Positions 17,402 to 25,655 of a stretch of DNA of 37,927 nt are shown piece by piece (positions within the stretch are counted from its first letter, which is position 1; each line of letters opens with the position of its first letter). A program made the translations under genes and the position numbers. Under the pieces are notes generated by a model that saw only the letters and a program-made list of their open reading frames with translations, was not told the origin of the DNA and ran no database searches. Source of the stretch: Mesorhizobium sp. (GTDB taxonomy: Bacteria > Pseudomonadota > Alphaproteobacteria > Rhizobiales > Rhizobiaceae); assembly GCF_005063415.1 (NCBI RefSeq), contig NZ_SUEG01000026.1, forward strand, positions 1 through 37,927. Reading direction: 5' to 3'.

Positions 17402-18238
17402 TCACCCCAACTCCAGCGTCGTTATCGCAAAAACCCCGGACTGCATGAGCTGCGGCGCCCTTCCCTTGTACATTCGAGCGGTCTCGAAGCCCGGCTGAAG
17501 GCCGGCGGACGACAGCAAATCTGCAAATTGTCCGCTGGTTTCGGGAACGTCGAGATGGACGTTTCCAGGACCGGACATGTGCGCGAGCGCGGTGAAGAGA
17601 TGGCTTGCCGCGTCCAGATCGTCGGCAAAGAGCGGGCCGATCTTGCAGCCGTCCCGGCATTGGCGCGCGACGCCGTATCCCGCAATGGCGCCGTGCTTGA
17701 GGATCGCAAGCGCGATATGCGGCGGGCGCAGCCAGTGTTCCAGGAATGATCGCCTCGGGCCGGGGAAGAAACGGGGGTCATAGTCCAGTATGTCCGGCAC
17801 GAGTTCCGGCCCTATGGCGCGAATGTCGTTGTCGGCGGCTGCCGGGACATTCGGTGACCCCATGAACCGGATCGTCCGGTAGGCCGGCGCAAAGCCCATG
17901 CTGCGGTAGTTGGCCTGCTGTTCGACGACGCCGTCGAGGCCGATCGTGCGCTTGCCGAGCCGCGCCATGCCGGCATCCCAAACGGCCTTACCGTGGCCTT
18001 GGCCACGCCTGTCCGGCCGGCAGATGTAGAGGCCGATGAAGCCGAAATCGTCGCCATAGGCAACGGCCGAAATACCGGCCGCCAGTTCGCCGTCGACAAA
18101 GGCGCCGATGAAGCCCTGCGGGTCGGCTGCCTGGAACAGCGCGGCGTCGCCGAGGCCGGGATTCCAGCCTTCCGCCGCCGCCCAATCGACAAGGGTTTCC
18201 ACTTCTTCACGTGCGAGCGTTCGGATCGTTCGGGGCAT
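17402..18238 (-). CDS. GNAT family acetyltransferase with C-terminal second domain
   Basis: The 278-residue protein has an N-terminal GNAT domain, with the acetyl-CoA loop in YICRPDRRGQGHGKAVWDAG (residues near 70-90) and the motif B region VVEQQANYRSMGFAPAYRTIRF. It then has a second, more divergent half (about 140-278) with FFPGPRRSFLEHWLRPPHIAL and GVARQCRDGCKIGPLFADD, matching the two-domain YitH/YitI-like arrangement. The start ATG at 18238 is only five bases after the racemase stop, so it is the last gene of the polyamine-type ABC operon. It may acetylate the imported compound or a derivative; this is inferred from context. Confidence 0.82.
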   Translation of the reverse strand: MPRTIRTLAREEVETLVDWAAAEGWNPGLGDAALFQAADPQGFIGAFVDGELAAGISAVAYGDDFGFIGLYICRPDRRGQGHGKAVWDAGMARLGKRTIGLDGVVEQQANYRSMGFAPAYRTIRFMGSPNVPAAADNDIRAIGPELVPDILDYDPRFFPGPRRSFLEHWLRPPHIALAILKHGAIAGYGVARQCRDGCKIGPLFADDLDAASHLFTALAHMSGPGNVHLDVPETSGQFADLLSSAGLQPGFETARMYKGRAPQLMQSGVFAITTLELG

Positions 18239-18243
18239 TGCGA

Positions 18244-18984
18244 TCAATCGGCGGCACCAGGCGCGAAGGATTTCAGCGCACCATGATAGGGCTTTGCCAA
18301 TGGGCTTGCATAGGCGCCGCGCTTGGATGTCGTCAGGCCAAGCGCGATCAATGCCTCGGCCTGTTTCACCGCAGCGCCCACACCGTCGACGACCGGAAGC
18401 CCGAATTCCCGCTGCAGCGCCACCGCCAGGTCGGCCATGCCGGCACAGCCGAGCACGATCGCCTCGGCGCGATCCTCGTCGATGGCGCGCGCAATCTCGT
18501 TGCGCAGCCTGGGGAGTGCGCCGGACGCCGGATCTTCGAGGGCAAGAACCGGGATATCGGCAGCGCGCACGCGCGCGCGCCCCGCCATGCCATAGCGCTG
18601 CACCAGCCCTTCGACCGGCACGCGCGAACGCCCGGTGGTGGTGACGACGGTGAAGCGCTGGGCGATGAACGAGGCCGTGCTGAGCGATGCCTCGCAAATG
18701 CCGATGACCGGAATGTTGGCCATGGCGCGCGCGGCATCGAGGCCGGTATCGTCGAAACAGGCAATGATTGCGGCTTGCGCGCCCGACCGTTCGCCGGCTG
18801 CGATCTCGACCAGCAGGCCGGGTACGGCAAGTGCTTCATCGTAATAGCCTTCGATCGAAACCGGGCCCATCGTAGAGGTGACGGCAACGATCGTCGTCGA
18901 TTGAGCAGCGACAGATCGGGCCGCCGCCGCAATAGTCTCGGTCATGCTGGCGGTGGTGTTTGGATTGACGACGAGGATCTGCAC
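18244..18984 (-). CDS. Asp/Glu/hydantoin racemase family protein
   Basis: The 246-residue protein opens with MQILVVNPNTTASMTE and keeps the two catalytic Cys of cofactor-independent racemases: C76 in IIACFDDTGL and C180 in IVLGCAGM. The NPNT start and TSTMGPVSIEGYYDEA are typical of hydantoin racemase (HyuE) relatives. The start is a GTG at 18984, two bases after the permease stop. Members racemise hydantoins or amino acids, and some act as maleate isomerases. Encoded inside a transport operon, it may interconvert enantiomers of the imported ligand. Confidence 0.85.
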   Translation of the reverse strand: MQILVVNPNTTASMTETIAAAARSVAAQSTTIVAVTSTMGPVSIEGYYDEALAVPGLLVEIAAGERSGAQAAIIACFDDTGLDAARAMANIPVIGICEASLSTASFIAQRFTVVTTTGRSRVPVEGLVQRYGMAGRARVRAADIPVLALEDPASGALPRLRNEIARAIDEDRAEAIVLGCAGMADLAVALQREFGLPVVDGVGAAVKQAEALIALGLTTSKRGAYASPLAKPYHGALKSFAPGAAD

Positions 18985-18986
18985 TG

Positions 18987-19805
18987 TCAGGCACGCTCAC
19001 GGCGGCGGCCGACATAGACGATCGCGCCGAGCGTCAGCAGGATCACCAGGAAGGAAAACACGGTCGTCACGGTGCCGAGCGCATAGAGCACCGGCGTCGT
19101 GACATTGGTCGTCATGCCGTAGATTTCGAGCGGCAGCGTGTTGAAGGTGCCCGAGGTCATCAGCGTGCGGGCGAACTCGTCATAAGACAGAGTGAAACCG
19201 AACAGGCCGACACCGATCAGGCTGGGTGCGATCATCGGCAGCACGACATGGGCAAAGGTTTGCCAGGACGATGCTCCGAGGTCGCGCGCGGCTTCCTCAT
19301 AGGCCGGCGAGAACCGGTTGAAGACAGCAAACATGATCAGCACGCCGAAAGGCAAGGTCCAGGTCAGATGGGCGCCGAAAGCGGACGTGTACCAGGCGGG
19401 GCGGAAGCCGATCTGCTGGAAGACGACGCCGATGCCGAGACTGATGATGATCGATGGCACGACCAGGCTGGCGACGGCCAGATAGAACAGTGCGGATGCG
19501 CCGCGAAATTTCTGCCGGAAGGCGAGGCCGGCGAGCAGCGACACGGCAACAGTCACCACCATCACCATCAGGCCAAGGATGAGCGAGCGTTTGAAGCTGC
19601 CGCCGAAGTCGCCGACCGCCTGGCGCTCGAACAAATTGGCAAACCAGTGCAGCGAGACGCCGTTCAGCGGAAATGTCAGACCGCCATTCTCGCCCTGGAA
19701 GGAGAGGATCAGGATCGCCGAAAGCGGGCCGTAGAGGAACAGCACGAAAAGCGCGAAGAACGCCGCCAACACATAGAATTCGAGGGTCCGCTTGTCGTGA
19801 CTCAA
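18987..19805 (-). CDS. Polyamine-type ABC transporter permease (PotC-like)
   Basis: The 272-residue protein has six membrane segments and the BPD permease EAA loop (EEAARDLGASSWQTFAHVVLP, about residues 167-187). The start is a TTG at 19805: AAGGAG lies seven bases upstream and no ATG is in range. It begins one base after the PotB-like stop. It forms the inner-membrane channel with that protein, and the closest family theme is spermidine/putrescine or opine uptake. Confidence 0.88.
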   Translation of the reverse strand: MSHDKRTLEFYVLAAFFALFVLFLYGPLSAILILSFQGENGGLTFPLNGVSLHWFANLFERQAVGDFGGSFKRSLILGLMVMVVTVAVSLLAGLAFRQKFRGASALFYLAVASLVVPSIIISLGIGVVFQQIGFRPAWYTSAFGAHLTWTLPFGVLIMFAVFNRFSPAYEEAARDLGASSWQTFAHVVLPMIAPSLIGVGLFGFTLSYDEFARTLMTSGTFNTLPLEIYGMTTNVTTPVLYALGTVTTVFSFLVILLTLGAIVYVGRRRERA

Positions 19806-19806
19806 C

Positions 19807-20715
19807 TCACAGCTCCTTGCGAATGTCGACGATGCGCAGGATGCCCGCGACCATCAGCAGGACCAGTACCAGCAGCACGACCGCGTTGGCAGCGGCCGCC
19901 GGATACTGCAGCAGCGACATCTGGTTCTTCATCATCAGCGCGACGGAGGCGCTCTGGCCGCCGGACATCACCTGCACCGTCGAGAAGTCGGCCATCACCA
20001 GGGTGACGACGAAGATGGTGCCGATCGCCATGCCGGGCTTGGCGAGCGGGATGACGACGTTCCACAGAACCTGCCAGCCGGAAGCGCCGGCGTCGCGCGC
20101 GGCTTCGATCAGCGACTTGTCGATGCGCATCAGCGTGTTGAAGATCGGCGTCACCATGAACAGCGTGTAGAGATGCACCATGGCCAGCACCACGGCGAAT
20201 TCGGAATAGAGCAGCCATTCGATCGGCTTCGGGATCAGCCCCATTTGCACCAGCGTCGAGTTGACCAGGCCGTTGCGGCCAAGCACGGGGATCCACGAGA
20301 TCATGCGGATGATGTTGGAGGTCAGGAACGGCACGGTGCAAACAAGGAACAGCACCATCTGCATGGCCGTAGTCCTGATATGGAAGGCGAGGAAATAGGC
20401 GACCCAGAAACCGATCAACAGCGTCAGCGCCCAGACGATGGCGGCGTATTTCAGCGTATTTAGATAGGTCTTCCAGGTAACCCACGAGCCGAGCGTGTCG
20501 GAATAGTTGGTGGTCAGGAAATCCGGATACATCGCCGCGAAATCGTAGTCCCAGAATGAGACCACGGCGATCATCAGGATCGGCAGCAGGAGGAACGCGC
20601 CGAGGATCAGCGCCAGCGGTCCCGCCTGGAGATAGGGTGCGACGCCAGCAAAGGAGCGCCTACGTCTGGCCGGCTTTATGGCAATGGTTGCGGGCTGATC
20701 AAGTGCCACTGTCAT
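19807..20715 (-). CDS. Polyamine-type ABC transporter permease (PotB-like)
   Basis: The 302-residue membrane protein starts at the ATG of MTVALDQ (20715); a TTG nine codons upstream is a weaker option. The basic stretch KPARRRRSF precedes the first helix, about six helices follow, and the EAA loop reads EAARDAGASGWQVLWNVVIPLAKPG. It is separated from the binding-protein gene upstream by the palindromic element at 20767-20939, while the PotC-like gene follows with a one-base gap. Confidence 0.88.
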   Translation of the reverse strand: MTVALDQPATIAIKPARRRRSFAGVAPYLQAGPLALILGAFLLLPILMIAVVSFWDYDFAAMYPDFLTTNYSDTLGSWVTWKTYLNTLKYAAIVWALTLLIGFWVAYFLAFHIRTTAMQMVLFLVCTVPFLTSNIIRMISWIPVLGRNGLVNSTLVQMGLIPKPIEWLLYSEFAVVLAMVHLYTLFMVTPIFNTLMRIDKSLIEAARDAGASGWQVLWNVVIPLAKPGMAIGTIFVVTLVMADFSTVQVMSGGQSASVALMMKNQMSLLQYPAAAANAVVLLVLVLLMVAGILRIVDIRKEL

Positions 20716-20766
20716 CTGGAACAGCCCAAAGGTGTCGCACAAGGCCGATAATCTGGCAAACCGTGA

Positions 20767-20939
20767 TCCTTCCCACTCCCCTCTGTCCTGCCGGACATCT
20801 CCCCCGCAAGGGGGGAGATTAGCAATTTCGCCGCTGGCTCTCCTTTTGAAACCTTGGAGATTGGCGAAAGCAGAAATGACGGCGCAATCTCCCCCCTTGC
20901 GGGGGAGATGTCCGGCAGGACAGAGGGGGGTGGGAAGGA
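20767..20939. repeat. Palindromic intergenic element, copy 2
   Basis: Arms 20767-20820 and 20886-20939 are 54 bases each and reverse-complementary with one mismatch, around a 65-base spacer. The inner 40 bases match the arms at 1596-1757 except that TCAAG replaces GCAAG in the loop of the mini-palindrome. The spacers are also related (AGCAATTTCG against GGCAGTTTCG, and GGCGAAA near the right arm in both). It lies between the binding-protein and permease genes of one operon, so the transcript would carry a hairpin of over 50 bp at that junction. Confidence 0.9.
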
Positions 20940-20969
20940 ATGAGGCATCTCAGTTGTTGCCCGGCTGCA

Positions 20970-22259
20970 TCAAGCAGCGATAAACTCGTTCCAGCGCTTC
21001 ACCATGTAGCGGTCCTCGTCCATGACCGAGTTCCAGCAGGCGACCTTGCCCATGCGCTCTTCGAACGAGCCGCCGTCACGCACGGCGCCGGCCTTTTCCA
21101 TGACCTTGCCGTCCGGCGACAGGATATCGCCCTTTGCCGGCTTGCCTTCGATCCAGTAGCCCCACTCGTCCTCGGACATGAACTTCTTGGCCGACACCAT
21201 GTTGGCCGAGTAATAGCCCTGGCGGTTGAGATAGCCGCCAACCCAACCGGACGTGTACCAGTTGATGTATTCGTAGGCGGCATCGAGTTCGGCGCCGGAG
21301 AGATGGGCTGCCAGGCCAAGCCCGCCACCCCAGGACCGGTAGCCTTCCTTGAGCGGCTGGAACCGGCACGCGATGCCCTTGGAGCGGACCGCGGCCACGG
21401 CCGGCGACCACATTGACTGGATTACCACTTCGCCTGAAGCCATCAGGTTGACGCTCTCGTCGAAAGATTTCCAGAAGGCGCGGAACTGGCCGGCTTGCTT
21501 GGCCTTGATCAGGAAGTCGATCGTCTTGTCGATCTCCTCCTTGGTCATGTTGCCCTTGTCGGCATATTTGATATTGCCGGTGGCTTCCATGATCATCGCC
21601 GCATCCATGATGCCGATCGACGGGATGTTGAGGATGGCGGTCTTGCCCTTGAAGGCCGGATCCATGATGTCGGCCCAGGTGGTGATGTCACGACCGACGA
21701 GGTCGGGGCGGATACCGAGCGTATCGGCATTGTAGATCGTCGGCACCATGGTGAACCAGTTGGTCGGCGTCTTGGCGAAGACCTTGCTGTCCTGCGCCTC
21801 GACGTAACCGACCGTATGCGGCGCGGTGCCCTGGGCGATAACGCTGTCCGGCGTCAGCTTGCCGGTTTTGAACAGCGGCACGAGCTCGTCGTAATATTTC
21901 AGCTTGGTGACATCCATCGGCTGCAGGACGCCTGTCGGGAACACCTTCTTGCAGATCCAGTATTCGATGTCGGCGATGTCGTAGCTGTCGGGCTGCGTCA
22001 CGGCGCGCTGCGCGGCGGCGTCGGAATCGGTTGCCGTCATCTCCAGCGTGATGCCGAGATCGGCTTTGCACTTGTCGGCGATGGCATTGAGGTTGGACAC
22101 GCCGGTGCCGAACTGGCGCAGCGTGATGTTCGATTGCGCCCAAATGGTCGGAAAGCCTGATATGGCGCCGGAACCGGCGGCGAAACCGACGGCGGCGGCG
22201 CCTGTCTTGAGCAGCGAACGACGCGATATTCCTGTCTTCTTGTCGGTGGTGTTGGTCAT
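20970..22259 (-). CDS. ABC transporter substrate-binding protein, Tat-exported (PotD-like)
   Basis: The 429-residue protein carries a twin-arginine signal (ISRRSLLKTG at 11-20, then a hydrophobic AAAVGFAAGSGAISGF stretch) and a type II periplasmic binding fold of the PotD/spermidine class: DIADIEYWICKKVFPTGVLQPMD, WADIMDPAFKGKTAI, WSPAVAAV. It binds the ligand in the periplasm for the PotB/PotC-like permease. The gene follows the ATPase gene by 36 bases and precedes the palindromic element. Tat export implies folding before secretion, common in this family in rhizobia. Confidence 0.88.
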   Translation of the reverse strand: MTNTTDKKTGISRRSLLKTGAAAVGFAAGSGAISGFPTIWAQSNITLRQFGTGVSNLNAIADKCKADLGITLEMTATDSDAAAQRAVTQPDSYDIADIEYWICKKVFPTGVLQPMDVTKLKYYDELVPLFKTGKLTPDSVIAQGTAPHTVGYVEAQDSKVFAKTPTNWFTMVPTIYNADTLGIRPDLVGRDITTWADIMDPAFKGKTAILNIPSIGIMDAAMIMEATGNIKYADKGNMTKEEIDKTIDFLIKAKQAGQFRAFWKSFDESVNLMASGEVVIQSMWSPAVAAVRSKGIACRFQPLKEGYRSWGGGLGLAAHLSGAELDAAYEYINWYTSGWVGGYLNRQGYYSANMVSAKKFMSEDEWGYWIEGKPAKGDILSPDGKVMEKAGAVRDGGSFEERMGKVACWNSVMDEDRYMVKRWNEFIAA

Positions 22260-22295
22260 GTTCAGTTCCCCTGTTCTGGTTGGTTATGCTGGGTT

Positions 22296-23384
22296 TCAGG
22301 AATCGAGACGGCCAAGGACGATGGCGTCCTCGGCGTCCCAGGCGATCGGCACGGCGTCGCCGACGGCAACCGGCCTGGCGAAGAAGCTGGTGTCGTCGAC
22401 GATCACCGTGAAATCGTCGATGCCCGCGCCATTGACCGAGAGCTTCACGGTCGAACCGCGGTACTCGATGTTTGAAACGATGCCGGTGAAGCCGAGCCCG
22501 GCTGCCGGCGGCTCGCCGATCCGCACGTGGTCGGTGCGAATGGCGATGTCGATCGGCTCCCCGGTCTCCCTGCCCTGCCCGCTGGCCGCGAGCGTGATGC
22601 CGCCGGGCACATCGAAAACGACCATGCCGTCGCGACTGCCGCTGACGCGCCCGGAGATGACATTGTGGTCGCCCATGAAGCGAGCGACGAAGGCCGTGGC
22701 CGGACGCTCGAACACGATGCGGGGATGCGCCGCCTGCTCGATACGGCCATCGTTCATCACCACGATCAGGTCGGCCAGCGCCATCGCCTCTTCCTGGCTG
22801 TGGGTGACGTGGACGAACGTGATGCCGAGCGACGTCTGCAGCTTCTTCAGTTCGGCCCGCATGCGGATTTTCAGGAACGGATCGAGCGCCGAAAGCGGTT
22901 CGTCGAGCAACAGCGCCTCGGGATCGGTGATCAATGCGCGCGCAAGAGCAACGCGCTGCTGCTGGCCGCCCGAAAGCTGCGCCGGACGGCGGCTGGCATA
23001 TGCCTCCATCTGCATCAGCTTCAGCATGTCGAGCGCCTTGGCGCGGCGCTCCTCCTTGCCGACGCCTTTCATCTTCAGGCTGAACGCGACATTGTCGATC
23101 AGGTCGAGATGCGGAAACAGTGCATAGGACTGGAACATCATGGCGGTGCCGCGCCTGGCCGGCGGCAGGTCGGTGACCACTGTGTTGCCGAGCCGCACAT
23201 CGCCGCTCGATATGCTCTCGTGCCCGGCGATCATGCGCAGCGTCGAGGTCTTGCCACAGCCGGACGGACCGAGCAGGCAGCAATAGGTTCCCGCAGGGAT
23301 TTTCAGGCTGATGCCTTCGACGGCAGTCGTCACGCCATAGACTTTCGAAACGGACACAATGTCGATTTCGGCGGCTTTGGACAT
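22296..23384 (-). CDS. Polyamine-type ABC transporter ATPase (PotA-like)
   Basis: The 362-residue protein has Walker A GPSGCGKTS at 39-47, Q-loop MMFQSYALFPH, signature LSGGQQQR at 137-144, Walker B LLLDEP at 158-163 and switch H195. A C-terminal TOBE domain follows (about 275-355, IAIRTDHVRIGEP onward). This is the CUT2/Pot-type architecture. It is first in the left-going operon with its own likely promoter in the 258-base divergent region. Confidence 0.92.
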   Translation of the reverse strand: MSKAAEIDIVSVSKVYGVTTAVEGISLKIPAGTYCCLLGPSGCGKTSTLRMIAGHESISSGDVRLGNTVVTDLPPARRGTAMMFQSYALFPHLDLIDNVAFSLKMKGVGKEERRAKALDMLKLMQMEAYASRRPAQLSGGQQQRVALARALITDPEALLLDEPLSALDPFLKIRMRAELKKLQTSLGITFVHVTHSQEEAMALADLIVVMNDGRIEQAAHPRIVFERPATAFVARFMGDHNVISGRVSGSRDGMVVFDVPGGITLAASGQGRETGEPIDIAIRTDHVRIGEPPAAGLGFTGIVSNIEYRGSTVKLSVNGAGIDDFTVIVDDTSFFARPVAVGDAVPIAWDAEDAIVLGRLDS

Positions 23385-23507
23385 CCAGCTTCCCCTTTGG
23401 TCGGATTAGCCGAAGCATCATGCGTGCCAGTTGCGCGCCGCCGCACCAACCGACTGAATCCTCGAAGAAATCAGGGCCGCCTCTATATGGCTGCCAATAC
23501 GGCACCC

Positions 23508-23522
23508 TTGTGCAATGCACAA
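23508..23522. promoter_or_regulatory. Candidate operator for the divergent GntR regulator
   Basis: TTGTGCAATGCACAA is a perfect 15-base palindrome around a central A. It lies in the 258-base gap between the left-going PotA-like operon and the right-going GntR gene. The T-x-GT...AC-x-A layout fits FadR-subfamily operators. The rest of the gap shows no further gene; a TATAGA-like box for the left-going operon lies nearby at about 23483-23488. Confidence 0.6.
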
Positions 23523-23642
23523 ATTATAGGCGATTGCCGCCGATCCTCGCAAAAATCGCATGCAATCTTTTTCATCCCTGTATTCACTTTGTCTCTCGTC
23601 CAAGCGATGCGATTCAGGATAGAAGAAGGCAGGACCACCGCC

Positions 23643-24356
23643 ATGAACATTGCCGACCAGACTTTCCCTGCTATCGAGGCCGCCAACGAGGATCGCGCGC
23701 AGGCGATCCGCGACCAGTTGCGCGACGCGATCGTCGATCGCCGGCTGGCGCCGGGAACCAAGCTTTCCGAAGGCGAAGTCGGCACGCTGTTCGATGTCAG
23801 CCGCACCGTCGCGCGTGCGGCACTGCAGATGCTTTCCTTCGAGGGATTGGTGCGCACCGAGCGCAATCGCGGCGCCTTCGTCGCCAATCCGTCGCCGGAG
23901 GAAGCGCGGCAGGTCTTTGCTTCGCGCCGGCTCATCGAACCAGGCATCGCGATTGCCGCCGCCGGGCGGATGACGCCGGCGCATGTCGCCGCGTTCAAGG
24001 CCCAGCTCGACGAAGAAGGCCGTTTCATCGCCGAACGCGGACCGAACGCAAGGCGATCGGAGATCAAGGCGTCGGGGGATTTTCACCTGCTTCTGGCTTC
24101 GGTCGCGGGGAACGTCATCCTGCAGCGTTTCATGGAGGAGCTGGTCGCTCGTTCATCGCTGGTGATCGCACTCTATGGCCGCTCGGGCATCTCGAGCTGC
24201 GGCCACAACGAACACACGCAAATCCTCGAGGCGCTGGAAAATGGCAATGCCGAACGCGCCAGCGCGCTGATGCTGCACCACATCGACCATATCGAGGCCG
24301 ACCTCGATTTGCGCGTCAGGAGCGGCCCGGCACTCAGGCAGGCGCTCGAGTTCTGA
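23643..24356 (+). CDS. GntR family (FadR/FCD subfamily) transcriptional regulator
   Basis: From ATG 23643 the protein has 237 residues. The winged helix (IRDQLRDAIVDRRLAPGTKLSEGEV, then SRTVARAALQMLSFEGLV) precedes the FCD domain with metal-site pattern SGDFHLLLASVAGN and HNEHTQILEAL. AGGA at 23631 serves the ATG; an in-frame ATG at 23607 is possible but lies beyond it. It diverges from the PotA-like operon and probably represses it via 23508-23522. Its stop is seven bases from the stop of the convergent lactonase gene. Confidence 0.88.
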   Translation: MNIADQTFPAIEAANEDRAQAIRDQLRDAIVDRRLAPGTKLSEGEVGTLFDVSRTVARAALQMLSFEGLVRTERNRGAFVANPSPEEARQVFASRRLIEPGIAIAAAGRMTPAHVAAFKAQLDEEGRFIAERGPNARRSEIKASGDFHLLLASVAGNVILQRFMEELVARSSLVIALYGRSGISSCGHNEHTQILEALENGNAERASALMLHHIDHIEADLDLRVRSGPALRQALEF

Positions 24357-24363
24357 GATCACG

Positions 24364-25461
24364 TCAACGCACGATCCTCACGCACATCGGCGTACCAATG
24401 TCGATGGATCGGCCGGTGTCGGTCAGCCGGCCGGTTGCGGCATCACGGGCGAAGATCGAGATGCGGTCGGCATTCTGGTTGGCCGAGAACAGATGGCCGC
24501 CCGAGAGCGTCAGGGCCAGATTGCGCGGCGTGGCGCCGCCGCAACGCGTATAGCCCACAAGGGCAAGCCTGCCGGTTTGCTGGTCGATCGAAAACACCGC
24601 GATGCTGTCATGGCCGCGGTTGGAGCCGTAGAGGAAGCGGCCGTCAGGCGAGATCTGGATGTCGGCGCAGTGATTGCCGTCGCGCGCCTCGGGCGGCACG
24701 GCCGGCTTGCTGTCGATCACCGTAAGCTTGCCTGATGCTTCGTCCAGCGCCAGCGAGACGACCGTCGAATCCAGCTCGTTCATGACGAACACGAAGCGGC
24801 CGCCCGGATGCAGCGCCAAATGGCGCGGACCCGCGCCCGGCGCAAGCTCCGACTCGGCGTGCTTCGTCAGGCTGCCGTCTGAGCCGATGCGATAGGACAC
24901 CAGCCGGTCGATGCCGAGGTCGGCGACGATCGCAACATCGCCGGAAACCGTCTCGGTTACGCTATGGGCATGGGGCCGCTCCTGGCGGGCCGGGTCCGGT
25001 CCGGTCCCGCTATGGGCAACGCTCGACAACGGCGCTGTCAGGCCGCCATTCTCACCCAGCCCATAGACCACGACCGAGCGGTCGGGGCCGCCCTCGCCCA
25101 TGCCGTAATTGGCGACCAGCAGCTTCGTCCGGTCGCGCGTGATGGTGTTGTGCGCCGTGATACTGCCCAGCGTCGGCTGCTTGTTGATGTAGGACAGCGT
25201 GGCGGTCTGCCTGTCGAAACGGTAGGCCGAGACCACCCCTTCGCGCCAGGTGAACACTTCTGAGTTGGCATAGATGTGGGAGCCGTCCGGCGTCACCGAC
25301 AGAAAGGTGGGATTGTCGATGTCTCCCGTCTCGGCCAGTTTCTTCGTCTCCAGCGTCCCTTCGTCGAAACTGTAGACACCCAGCCCGATGCCGCGCGCGC
25401 CCTGAAAATACGGGGCGTCGCGATTGAGGCTGCCGACGAAAACCAGACAGGCATTCTGCAT
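24364..25461 (-). CDS. Lactonase family beta-propeller protein (6-phosphogluconolactonase-like)
   Basis: The 365-residue protein is built of repeated propeller blades with motifs such as PTFLSVTPDGSHIYANSE, PRHLALHPGGRFVFVMNE, ADIQISPDGRFLYGSNRG and PRNLALTLSGGHLFSANQ, as in the YbhE/Pgl lactonase family. Such enzymes open sugar or carboxylate lactones. GGGAGG precedes overlapping GTG and ATG starts; the ATG at 25461 has the better spacing. It diverges from the leader ORF and MaoC gene and no signal peptide is seen, so it is probably cytoplasmic. Together with the COG3618 protein at 28531 it gives the region two unrelated lactonase types. Confidence 0.87.
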   Translation of the reverse strand: MQNACLVFVGSLNRDAPYFQGARGIGLGVYSFDEGTLETKKLAETGDIDNPTFLSVTPDGSHIYANSEVFTWREGVVSAYRFDRQTATLSYINKQPTLGSITAHNTITRDRTKLLVANYGMGEGGPDRSVVVYGLGENGGLTAPLSSVAHSGTGPDPARQERPHAHSVTETVSGDVAIVADLGIDRLVSYRIGSDGSLTKHAESELAPGAGPRHLALHPGGRFVFVMNELDSTVVSLALDEASGKLTVIDSKPAVPPEARDGNHCADIQISPDGRFLYGSNRGHDSIAVFSIDQQTGRLALVGYTRCGGATPRNLALTLSGGHLFSANQNADRISIFARDAATGRLTDTGRSIDIGTPMCVRIVR

Positions 25462-25544
25462 CACTTCCTCCCTTGTTCCGTCGGCATTGGCCGCGACGGA
25501 GCGGGCAAAATTTCGCCGAGACTCGCTTGCAACACAACCCCATA

Positions 25545-25563
25545 TGTGAAAATACTATTCACA
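25545..25563. promoter_or_regulatory. Candidate operator, TGTGAA-N7-TTCACA
   Basis: A 6-bp perfect inverted repeat with seven-base spacer lies in the AT-rich gap between the divergent lactonase gene and the leader ORF. The placement suits a regulator controlling both directions, possibly the nearby IclR protein. No binding evidence exists in the sequence beyond symmetry. Confidence 0.4.
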
Positions 25564-25589
25564 AAAGAAGATTGACGGGAGGATCTATC

Positions 25590-25655
25590 ATGCATTTCGC
25601 TGGTCTGCGGCGCGCCCTGATGGACGATTCCCGCTGCCAGAGGAAGTCGTCATGA
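25590..25655 (+). CDS. 21-residue leader-like ORF coupled to the MaoC gene
   Basis: GGGAGG at 25577-25582 sits seven bases before the ATG at 25590, the best ribosome site in the neighbourhood. The frame encodes 21 residues, starting [14 protein letters not shown] and ending QRKSS, and its TGA (25653-25655) overlaps the ATG of the MaoC gene (25652) as ATGA. The MaoC ribosome site AGGAAG lies inside it. The simplest reading is a translated leader that couples MaoC translation; a remnant of a larger lost gene is the alternative. No known peptide is recognised. Confidence 0.5.
   Translation: MHFAGLRRALMDDSRCQRKSS

Noticed and set aside
21688..23520. 610-codon open frame on the minus strand
   Set aside because: Out-of-frame shadow of the PotA-like and binding-protein genes, rich in Arg and Gln as expected from a shifted frame.
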